In this document: in pieces, positions 15,664 to 22,654 of the stretch
How the letters are laid out: the number at the start of each line of letters is the position of its first letter
Position numbering within the stretch: position 1 is the first letter of the stretch
Made by a program: the position numbers and the translations under genes
Origin: an uncultured Phocaeicola sp.
Lineage (GTDB): Bacteria; Bacteroidota; Bacteroidia; Bacteroidales; Bacteroidaceae
Assembly (NCBI GenBank): GCA_948956705.1
Contig: CARCZS010000010.1
Location: 1-64,000 of the forward strand
Reading direction: 5' to 3'
Length of the DNA: 64,000 bases
Notes under the pieces: generated by a model
Databases searched by the model: none
Told to the model about the DNA's origin: nothing
What the model saw: the letters and a program-made list of their open reading frames with translations, nothing else

Positions 15664-17622
15664 CTAAAAATACAATTCATCATCCGTTCGATAGCCTGCC
15701 ACATAAAACAAACCACAATTTTTACATTGCAATGTAAACTCCCAATCCCATTTAGGGAAGCTACAATAAGACGATTCCAACAAACCGCCACATTGACAAC
15801 AATATTTATTTTCTGAAACAAAATTTAATTGAATTGGAGAGTTTTTACAGTATTTAACAATTCCTCTTTGAGATAATTCCCAAAAACATTCTGCCGTAGC
15901 TCTTACGTCATACAAGGAATTATGCATATTATCAAAATCTTTGTGAAATAAGTAATTGTACAATTCCTTTAAAGAAGGGTATTTGTACTTTCTATCAGCC
16001 ATATTACTTTCAATTTTACACACATCTACAGTAGCCTTCATCGTACAAATAATACATATTCCATAAAACAGTAGATTTATATCATCCTTTGACAACTCTG
16101 TATAACGCAAGAGCTCACATTTAAGAACATTTATATCAAAATCCGCATTATGAACTACTATATAATGAACAGCTTTTAGCTGCTCCACGAAATATCTATA
16201 AAAATCTCGTCTATCCCATCCTTCTTCCTGTGCCCTATCATTAGTAATTCCATGAATAGAAACAGAAGCAGCAGGAATTGTGAAGCAATCTGGTTTCAAT
16301 ATATAATCAGACTCCTTCAATATATCATTATCATAACCTGAAAAGATTTGATAACTTATTTGAACTACGTACGGCCAGTTATCTATATTATCAAAAGACA
16401 CGTTCAAATCTTGTGCCAGTCCTGTTGTTTCAATATCCAAAACAAGGATTACTGTCTGATATAAATCATAGCGTCTGACACTAGGTCCTATATTTGTCAC
16501 TTTACAATGGATTATTTCTTCATAATTTAATGCTGTATTATAGCCAAATTCTTGCAAAGATGATAATAAGACCGAAGAAGATATCGTCTGTGGATCATTT
16601 TGAGGTAATCCACCAATAAAATTATAATTGAAACCATATCCAGACAAAGAAGGTGGCATTATTACATGACATTTCCATCTCAATTCTATTCGTTTAAAAA
16701 CGTTTTTATATTTTTCATTTGGCTCAAAAACAATAAAACCTGCATTTTTAAAAAGCTTCTCTGCGTGGCTATTCATTAGTAAATTAGAAGGCAATTCTTC
16801 CACCTTTATCCAAACATGAAAACCATTATTACTTCCAGTACTAATAACCCAATCATATATGCCTTTAATGCCCAAAGATAATAAGACCTGTTTTACAAAT
16901 TCAGTAGAAGAACAGCCATCAATATCAATGCACCTATACGAATTAGCACCAGAAAGGACACCAATACCTGTCGCGGAATTCCAAAAATAAGATTTCCATT
17001 CAATATTATTGTAACAATTCGTTATGTGTTTTCTTTTTCTAAAATAAGTAATAGGTCTTTTAAATTGTTGAACAAAATCATATTGTGACAATGTAAAGTC
17101 TGTATTTTCTGTTTTTATCAAATCCAGTTCATCTAAATGAAGTATTTGATAGCTTATCTTATTTGCAACTACATCTTTATATTCACAAATAACCGCATCA
17201 GTCCACCAATCCCAATCTTCAAACTTATCAGCCTTTATACGGGCAGAATTTCTAAAACAGAAATAATTACTAAACGGTAAAGCCGTAGCAACACTATCAG
17301 TTTCAGCATCCATACCACTTGACAAATTAATCGCCTCGTAAATTCTATTTACATCATTTTTTACTATATCAATTTTAAATATAGGTGAACAGTCTTTTTG
17401 ACATTCAAATATCGCCCAAAGTATATTCTCCTTCAATCCAAGACTAATGTTATATATCTCATTATCATAATATTTACAGAAGTTTTGAAATGTAAACACA
17501 CGCAAAACGCCCTTATTTCCAAAATATCCATTTATGAATGTGACTTGAAATCCCATTGACTTATAAAAATGAGAATACAACGAGAATTTGTCTCTATTAC
17601 AAATGATTGTGTTGCTTTGCAT
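15664..17622 (-). CDS. primase-polymerase / DEDDh exonuclease / zinc-ribbon fusion protein
   Basis: 652 residues. N-terminal ~200 residues match nothing I know. AEP primase-polymerase domain about 200-360: motif I RCIDIDG (Asp233, Asp235), motif II STGSNNGFHVW (His269), motif III RIELRW (Glu313) followed by HVIMPPSLSGYGF. DEDDh 3'-5' exonuclease about 390-585: LDIETTG (Asp396, Glu398), VHNADFD (Asp496), HNSLYD (His567, Asp572); all five metal and base residues are present. C-terminal zinc ribbon 608-636 (Cys608/611 and Cys633/636). The family facts (prim-pol, DnaQ-like exonuclease) are established; joining them in one chain on an NBU cargo locus is unusual. Strongly AT-rich compared with the mobilization genes. 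It starts 3 bp after the 60-residue gene. Confidence 0.8.
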   Translation of the reverse strand: MQSNTIICNRDKFSLYSHFYKSMGFQVTFINGYFGNKGVLRVFTFQNFCKYYDNEIYNISLGLKENILWAIFECQKDCSPIFKIDIVKNDVNRIYEAINLSSGMDAETDSVATALPFSNYFCFRNSARIKADKFEDWDWWTDAVICEYKDVVANKISYQILHLDELDLIKTENTDFTLSQYDFVQQFKRPITYFRKRKHITNCYNNIEWKSYFWNSATGIGVLSGANSYRCIDIDGCSSTEFVKQVLLSLGIKGIYDWVISTGSNNGFHVWIKVEELPSNLLMNSHAEKLFKNAGFIVFEPNEKYKNVFKRIELRWKCHVIMPPSLSGYGFNYNFIGGLPQNDPQTISSSVLLSSLQEFGYNTALNYEEIIHCKVTNIGPSVRRYDLYQTVILVLDIETTGLAQDLNVSFDNIDNWPYVVQISYQIFSGYDNDILKESDYILKPDCFTIPAASVSIHGITNDRAQEEGWDRRDFYRYFVEQLKAVHYIVVHNADFDINVLKCELLRYTELSKDDINLLFYGICIICTMKATVDVCKIESNMADRKYKYPSLKELYNYLFHKDFDNMHNSLYDVRATAECFWELSQRGIVKYCKNSPIQLNFVSENKYCCQCGGLLESSYCSFPKWDWEFTLQCKNCGLFYVAGYRTDDELYF

Positions 17623-17625
17623 AAC

Positions 17626-17808
17626 TTATGATATTTTATTTATGGAAAGTATCTCCAATTTATCCATTTCTATATTACATTTTAAATACTTAGCCAATTC
17701 TACTTTTATAGAATACTTAATATCCCGCATTTGCAGATTATTATTAGAAAAGTTTATATAATAAACACCAACAGTTCCATTCAGCTTATATTTAACCTCA
17801 TATTCCAT
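17626..17808 (-). CDS. 60-residue protein, first gene of the prim-pol operon
   Basis: 60 residues, MEYEVKYKLNGTVGVYYINF..., predicted as two strands, a helix (MRDIKYSIKVELAKYLKC) and a final strand (KLEILSINKI), an arrangement like a small alpha/beta domain. No family recognised. A good promoter precedes it (17823-17853) and the prim-pol ORF follows 3 bp later, so translation of the two is coupled and a partner or inhibitor role is plausible. Confidence 0.6.
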   Translation of the reverse strand: MEYEVKYKLNGTVGVYYINFSNNNLQMRDIKYSIKVELAKYLKCNIEMDKLEILSINKIS

Positions 17809-17822
17809 ATCGTTTTTATTTT

Positions 17823-17853
17823 CAAAAATACTAATATTTTATATGTTTTCCAA
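17823..17853 (-). promoter_or_regulatory. promoter of the prim-pol operon
   Basis: Minus strand: TTG (complement of 17851-17853), 20 bp, TATTTTTG (complement of 17823-17830). The ATG is at 17808, so the leader is only about 10 nt. Confidence 0.6.
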
Positions 17854-17918
17854 GAAATGATTTATAATTATACCCAACTATGAGCCAGTGAAATATTAAA
17901 TCTTAAATAAAACAAAAA

Positions 17919-17956
17919 ACACCCGATTTTACATTCTTGGGTGTAAAATCGGGTGT
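17919..17956 (-). terminator. terminator of tRNA-Ser supplied by the element
   Basis: ACACCCGATTTTACA (17919-17933) pairs with TGTAAAATCGGGTGT (17942-17956), a 15-bp perfect stem, followed on the minus strand by GTTTTTTGTTTTATTT. It lies 36 bp beyond the tRNA-Ser 3' end and inside the NBU2-like element. Confidence 0.8.
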
Positions 17957-17990
17957 TAATCTTATAAATCATTGAAATTCAATGATTATT

Positions 17991-18003
17991 GCGGAGAGAC
18001 AGG
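17991..18003. repeat. attR: 13-bp core within tRNA-Ser
   Basis: GCGGAGAGACAGG, identical to attL at 7084-7096. It covers the acceptor 3' strand and the start of the T arm, so integration leaves the tRNA sequence intact. Confidence 0.85.
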
Positions 18004-18076
18004 GATTCGAACCCCGGGTACCTCGCAGTACAACGGTTTTCAAGACCGCCGCAATCGACCACTCTGCCACCTCTCC
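17992..18076 (-). tRNA. tRNA-Ser (anticodon UGA)
   Basis: The minus strand begins GGAGAGGTGGCAGAGTGG and ends TTCGAATCCCTGTCTCTCCG. Acceptor GGAGAGG pairs with the 3' CTCTCC; a long variable arm is visible (TACTGCGAGGTA), as in class II tRNAs; the anticodon loop is CTTGAAA, giving UGA. The discriminator is G at 17992 and CCA is not encoded. It is the integration target of the element to its left. Confidence 0.95.
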
Positions 18077-18117
18077 AAGACTTCTTTTTTCAAAAGTACT
18101 TTCTGTTGAAAGCGCTG

Positions 18118-18148
18118 CAAAGGTACGACTTTATTTTAAATAAGCAAA
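18118..18148 (-). promoter_or_regulatory. promoter of tRNA-Ser
   Basis: Minus strand TTTG (complement of 18145-18148), 19 bp, TACCTTTG (complement of 18118-18125): a consensus Bacteroides promoter, divergent to that of mutS2. Confidence 0.8.
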
Positions 18149-18163
18149 TAGTTTACCAGTTTT

Positions 18164-18194
18164 TTTGCTATAAAATTTTCAAATCGTATTTTTG
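18164..18194 (+). promoter_or_regulatory. promoter of mutS2
   Basis: TTTG 18164-18167, 19 bp, TATTTTTG 18187-18194; ATG at 18225. Confidence 0.75.
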
Positions 18195-18224
18195 CATACG
18201 AATAATAAACGAAAGAAATAAATC

Positions 18225-20735
18225 ATGATATACCCTCAGAATTTCGAACAGAAAATAGGTTTCGATTCCATCCGTCATTTACTAAAAGAGAAATGTCTCA
18301 GCACATTAGGTCAAGAAAGAGTAGATGAAATGAACTTCTCAGAATCCTTTAAGGATATTAATGAATGGCTGGAACAGGTGATGGAATTCATGCGCATCAT
18401 ACAAGAGGAAGACAGTTTTCCCGACCAATATTTTTTTGATGTACGACCATCACTAAAACGTATCCGCGTAGAAGGTATGTATTTGGATGAGCAAGAACTG
18501 TTTGATTTACGCCGTTCTTTAGAAACAATTCGTGATATCATCCATTTTCTGACACTGACCTCGAATGACGAAGAACAAGAAAAAGAAAACTCCCCCTACC
18601 CTGCCCTACAAAAACTGGCAGGAGATATTATCGTGTTTCCTCAACTCATTACGCGTATAAACAACATCTTAGACAAATTCGGAAAAATCAAAGACAACGC
18701 TTCTTCCGAATTATTACGCATCCGCAGAGAGTTGGCCTCGACAGCCGGAAGCATATCACGCAGTTTGAATGCAATTCTACGCAACGCTCAAGCAGAAGGT
18801 TATGTTGATAAAGATGTAACTCCTACCATGCGTGACGGAAGACTCGTCATCCCTGTCGCACCGGGATTAAAACGGAAAATCAAGGGAATTGTACACGATG
18901 AATCATCCACCGGCAAAACAGTTTTCATAGAACCGGCCGAAGTAGTGGAAGCAAACAATAGAATACGGGAATTGGAAGGAGAAGAACGCCGGGAAATCAT
19001 CCGTATCCTGACAGATTTCTCTATCATAATCCGCCCACAGGTCCCCGCCATCCTCCAGTCATACGAGTTTTTGGCAGAAATTGATTTCATCCGTGCCAAA
19101 GCCCATTTTTCCATTCAGACGAACGCCACCAAACCATCATTGGAAGACAAACAGATTTTGGACTGGACCATGGCCATACACCCACTATTGCAACTCTCGC
19201 TGGCCAAGCATAATAAAAAGGTTGTTCCTCTAGATATAGAACTAACTAAAAATCAACGCATTCTAATTATATCCGGACCGAATGCCGGAGGTAAATCCGT
19301 TTGTCTGAAGACTGTGGGATTACTACAATATATGTTACAATGTGGTATGCCGGTTCCGATGCATGAACGTAGCCATGCCGGATTATTCGGCAGTATCTTT
19401 ATAGACATAGGTGACGAACAAAGTATCGAAGACGATCTGAGTACCTACTCCTCACACCTTACCAACATGAAAACAATGATGAAAAGCTGTAACGAACGCA
19501 GCCTTATCCTCATTGATGAATTCGGCGGAGGTACAGAACCACAAATTGGAGGAGCCATAGCTGAAGCTGTGTTGAAACGTTTCAATGAAAAGGGCACATT
19601 CGGCGTTATCACCACTCATTATCAAAATTTGAAACATTTTGCCGAAGATCACGAAGGAGTGGTTAATGGTGCCATGTTATATGACAGGCATTTAATGCAA
19701 GCTTTATTCCAATTACAAATAGGAAATCCGGGAAGTTCATTTGCAGTAGAAATAGCTAGGAAAATAGGTTTACCGGAAGAAGTAATAGCCGACACATCCG
19801 AAATTGTAGGGAGTGAATATATCAATGCTGATAAATATCTACAAGATATCGTACGTGACAAACGTTATTGGGAAACCAAGCGTCAGAACATCCGCAAACG
19901 AGAAAAACAGATGGAAGAAACCATCGCCAAATACGAAGAAGAACTACAGGAACTGGAGAAAAGTCGTAAAGAGATTTTACGAAAGGCCAAAGAAGATGCG
20001 GAAAAATTGATACAGGAATCAAATGCCCGAATTGAAAATACCATCCGTATCATCAAGGAAGCACAAGCCGACAAAGAACGTACACAATCGGCACGTCAGG
20101 AACTGACTGATTTTAAAAATCAGATAGAAGATATCGAGAAAAAGAACAAGGAAGATGAAATCATCCGGAAAATGGAAAAACTCCGTGAAAAACAAGAGCG
20201 GAAAAAAAACAAAAAGGATAAAGCCAAAACGGAATCTTCCCAACTGTCAATACCCAAAGAACAGCCTATCACTGTAGGTAGCACTGTAAAGATCAAAGGT
20301 CAATCCAGTGTCGGAGAAGTACTAGGAATTAATGGCAAAAATGCAATAGTTATGTTCGGAATGATAAAAACCAATGTAAAACTGGATAAGCTGGAACGTA
20401 GCACACCAATACAGCCCACCCAGAAAACAATGGTAAAAAGTACCTTCGTCAGCAGTGAAACACAAGATCGGGTATATGAAAAGAAACTAAATTTCAAACA
20501 AGATATTGATGTACGCGGTATGCGTGGCGATGAAGCGATACAGGCAGTAACTTATTTTATCGATGATGCCATACTATTGGGAATAGACCGTGTACGTATC
20601 CTTCACGGAACAGGTACAGGCATACTGCGCACCCTGATTCGCAGCTATTTGGGAAGTGTTCCAGGAGTAGCACACTATCAAGACGAACACGTACAATTTG
20701 GTGGGGCAGGTATTACTGTAGTAGACTTAAAATAA
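18225..20735 (+). CDS. mutS2: endonuclease MutS2
   Basis: 836 residues, slightly longer than typical (about 780-800). N-terminal core/lever domains (1-300), ATPase with Walker A ISGPNAGGKSVCLKT (about 348-362) and Walker B SLILIDEFGGGTEP, a long coiled coil (about 530-660, RKREKQMEETIAKYEEELQEL), a KOW-like segment, and a C-terminal Smr nuclease domain with DVRGMRGDEAI and HGTGTGILR. MutS2 acts on branched DNA and stalled ribosomes in other bacteria rather than mismatch repair. Stand-alone gene with its own promoter, next to tRNA-Ser. First chromosomal gene right of the mobile elements. Confidence 0.95.
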   Translation: MIYPQNFEQKIGFDSIRHLLKEKCLSTLGQERVDEMNFSESFKDINEWLEQVMEFMRIIQEEDSFPDQYFFDVRPSLKRIRVEGMYLDEQELFDLRRSLETIRDIIHFLTLTSNDEEQEKENSPYPALQKLAGDIIVFPQLITRINNILDKFGKIKDNASSELLRIRRELASTAGSISRSLNAILRNAQAEGYVDKDVTPTMRDGRLVIPVAPGLKRKIKGIVHDESSTGKTVFIEPAEVVEANNRIRELEGEERREIIRILTDFSIIIRPQVPAILQSYEFLAEIDFIRAKAHFSIQTNATKPSLEDKQILDWTMAIHPLLQLSLAKHNKKVVPLDIELTKNQRILIISGPNAGGKSVCLKTVGLLQYMLQCGMPVPMHERSHAGLFGSIFIDIGDEQSIEDDLSTYSSHLTNMKTMMKSCNERSLILIDEFGGGTEPQIGGAIAEAVLKRFNEKGTFGVITTHYQNLKHFAEDHEGVVNGAMLYDRHLMQALFQLQIGNPGSSFAVEIARKIGLPEEVIADTSEIVGSEYINADKYLQDIVRDKRYWETKRQNIRKREKQMEETIAKYEEELQELEKSRKEILRKAKEDAEKLIQESNARIENTIRIIKEAQADKERTQSARQELTDFKNQIEDIEKKNKEDEIIRKMEKLREKQERKKNKKDKAKTESSQLSIPKEQPITVGSTVKIKGQSSVGEVLGINGKNAIVMFGMIKTNVKLDKLERSTPIQPTQKTMVKSTFVSSETQDRVYEKKLNFKQDIDVRGMRGDEAIQAVTYFIDDAILLGIDRVRILHGTGTGILRTLIRSYLGSVPGVAHYQDEHVQFGGAGITVVDLK

Positions 20736-20766
20736 TATTTTAATAGAATAAGAGGCTGTTTTTAAT

Positions 20767-20805
20767 TAATTTTCTCTATATTCGCACTAAAATTAGAGAA
20801 AATTA
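20767..20805. promoter_or_regulatory. inverted repeat over the -7 region of the ECF sigma gene
   Basis: TAATTTTCTCTA (20767-20778) and TAGAGAAAATTA (20794-20805) are perfect inverted 12-mers. A -7-like TATATTCG (20777-20784) overlaps the left arm, so this may be an operator or an autoregulated promoter; it could also be a chance hairpin. Confidence 0.35.
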
Positions 20806-20814
20806 AAAGCAAAG

Positions 20815-21366
20815 GTGGCAGCGGGAACTTCTCATACAACTATAAGTATTAAGCTTAATGAGCAAGGGTTTCATGATATTTTCAATAAATATTATGTAAC
20901 TCTATGCTTATTTGCCAATCAATATACAGAAAACCAAGAAACTTCAGCAGATATTGTACAAGATTCATTTGCCAAACTATGGCAAATAAGAGAAGATTTT
21001 TTTTATCTGCATCAGGTAAAAGCATTTTTATATACAGCTGTACGCAATAAAGCACTCAACGAACTGGAGCATTCAAAAGTAGTATATGAATACGCTCAAA
21101 ATGTCATCGAAAAGAAAAAGGATTCCTTTTTTCACGATGCAATCGTTGAAGAGGAAACTTATCGTATCGTTTCTGAAGCCATAAATAAATTACCTGACCA
21201 AATGAAAGCCATTATGCAACTATCTCTGGAAGGGAAAAAAAACGCAGAAATAGCAGACAGACTAAACATATCTACAGAAACAGTCCATACATTAAAGAAA
21301 ATAGCCTACAAGAAACTCAGAGAGAACTTGAAAGACTACTATTACTTCCTCTTGTTCTTTATATAA
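20815..21366 (+). CDS. ECF RNA polymerase sigma factor (sigma-70 family)
   Basis: 183 residues from a GTG start at 20815; no in-frame ATG before the conserved region. Sigma region 2 (HDIFNKYYVTLCLFANQYTE..., DIVQDSFAKLWQIRE, FLYTAVRNKALNEL) and region 4 (LPDQMKAIMQLSLEGKKNAEIADRLNISTETVHTLK) are both complete. It is followed by the FecR anti-sigma factor and a TonB receptor with a signalling STN domain, the classic Bacteroides arrangement in which substrate binding to the receptor releases sigma to transcribe the susC/susD operon. Confidence 0.9.
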   Translation: MAAGTSHTTISIKLNEQGFHDIFNKYYVTLCLFANQYTENQETSADIVQDSFAKLWQIREDFFYLHQVKAFLYTAVRNKALNELEHSKVVYEYAQNVIEKKKDSFFHDAIVEEETYRIVSEAINKLPDQMKAIMQLSLEGKKNAEIADRLNISTETVHTLKKIAYKKLRENLKDYYYFLLFFI

Positions 21367-21469
21367 AAAGACATTAATTTGTTTTTTTTCAAAAAAAGTC
21401 GTTTTATTATTCACCCAAATTTCAAACAGACCTGTTTTATTATAAAAGAGATAAAAAACAGGTCAAAAT

Positions 21470-22639
21470 ATGATAAAACAAGATTTCTATATAGCCAACC
21501 TCATAGCAAGGTATCTGTCGGAAGAAATAACCCCGGAAGAAACAATAAAACTAACTGCTTGGAGAGAAGAATCTACAGCGCACGAGATTTTATTCAAGAA
21601 AATTTGTGATGAAGAAAACCAAAAGCAACATTTCCGGAAAAATACGGCATTCAATCCTTCATCCGGATGGAAAGAAGTGGAAAAGCGAATCAAAAGAAAT
21701 AATAACAGAAGCAGATATATCAAAATAGTAAGTTATGCCGCAATCATTCTGTTACCTGTCCTTTTTGTAAGTATTTCCATGAAATTCACCTCGCCCGTTT
21801 CTCTTTCGGACAAACAGTTCATCGCACAATCCATTCTACCTGGGGAATCCCAAGCTATTCTGACATTGGAGGACGGCCAGACAATCCATATAAATAAAGA
21901 AACAGAGAGTCTGCTTGAGAAAATAGACGGAGCCCGAGTCCACATGGACTCTACAATGCTGAATTACCAAGTAACATCAAAAACAGTCCCAAAAAACAAG
22001 CCTGTATATAATAAAGTGGAAACTCCACGAGGTGGAGAATATGCTCTATTGTTAAGTGATGGAACAAAAGTGCATCTGAACGCAATGACCAGTCTCCGCT
22101 TTCCTGTGACATTTGATAACGGTCCACGCAAAGTGGAACTGGAAGGCGAGGCCTATTTTGAAGTCTGCAAAACAGGGCAACCATTTATAGTATGCACTCA
22201 AGGCATGCAAGTAGAAGTGTTGGGAACCACATTCAACATCTCTGCTTATCCACAGGAAGAGTATCAGACAACTTTGGTAAACGGTTCTGTCAAAGTAAAT
22301 ACAGAAACTGGAGAAAGCTGTATTTTAAAGCCTTCCCAGCAAGCTACCATCAGCCTCGGAAACAGCAGCATACAGATACGCATGGTAGATGCCGGATTTT
22401 ATACCTCATGGATAAAAGGAAAAATTCATTTCAAAGACCAGCGATTGGAAGATATCATGAAAATACTATCACGCTGGTATGACATGGAAGTAATTTTTGC
22501 CAATGAGAAAATAAAAGACCTACGCTTCGGATGCAATGTAGATCGGTATTCGGAAATCACTCCATTTGTACGTTTGTTGGAAGAGACTCAAAAAGTACAC
22601 GTAAAAGTCAATAACAAAACAATCACATTCTATAACTAA
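21470..22639 (+). CDS. FecR-family anti-sigma factor
   Basis: 389 residues: cytoplasmic N-terminus (about 1-80), one membrane helix (IVSYAAIILLPVLFVSISM, about 85-103), periplasmic FecR domain (about 165-275: VETPRGGEYALLLSDGTKVHLNAMTSLRFP, GEAYFEV...PFIVCTQGMQVEVLGTTFNISAY) and a C-terminal DUF4974 domain (FKDQRLEDIMKILSRWYDMEV...). It should hold the upstream sigma factor at the membrane and sense the receptor STN domain. Start ATG at 21470, 103 bp after the sigma gene; 15 bp before the receptor gene. Confidence 0.92.
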   Translation: MIKQDFYIANLIARYLSEEITPEETIKLTAWREESTAHEILFKKICDEENQKQHFRKNTAFNPSSGWKEVEKRIKRNNNRSRYIKIVSYAAIILLPVLFVSISMKFTSPVSLSDKQFIAQSILPGESQAILTLEDGQTIHINKETESLLEKIDGARVHMDSTMLNYQVTSKTVPKNKPVYNKVETPRGGEYALLLSDGTKVHLNAMTSLRFPVTFDNGPRKVELEGEAYFEVCKTGQPFIVCTQGMQVEVLGTTFNISAYPQEEYQTTLVNGSVKVNTETGESCILKPSQQATISLGNSSIQIRMVDAGFYTSWIKGKIHFKDQRLEDIMKILSRWYDMEVIFANEKIKDLRFGCNVDRYSEITPFVRLLEETQKVHVKVNNKTITFYN

Positions 22640-22654
22640 TAAAAATGATGTATT

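Larger units (their letters stand above)
7084..18003. mobile_element. NBU2-like mobilizable element in tRNA-Ser
   Basis: About 10.9 kb between two 13-bp cores. Gene order is integrase, DUF1016 nuclease, unknown protein, helix-turn-helix protein, RepA-like ATPase, primase, oriT-like region, MobV relaxase, then AT-rich cargo up to attR. This int-orf2-orf2x-prm-mob order is that of NBU elements, which integrate themselves but borrow the mating channel of a resident conjugative transposon, such as the CTnDOT-like ICE lying directly to the left. No antibiotic-resistance gene is present; cargo is the DUF1016 pair and the prim-pol operon. The size agrees with NBU2 (about 11 kb). Confidence 0.88.
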
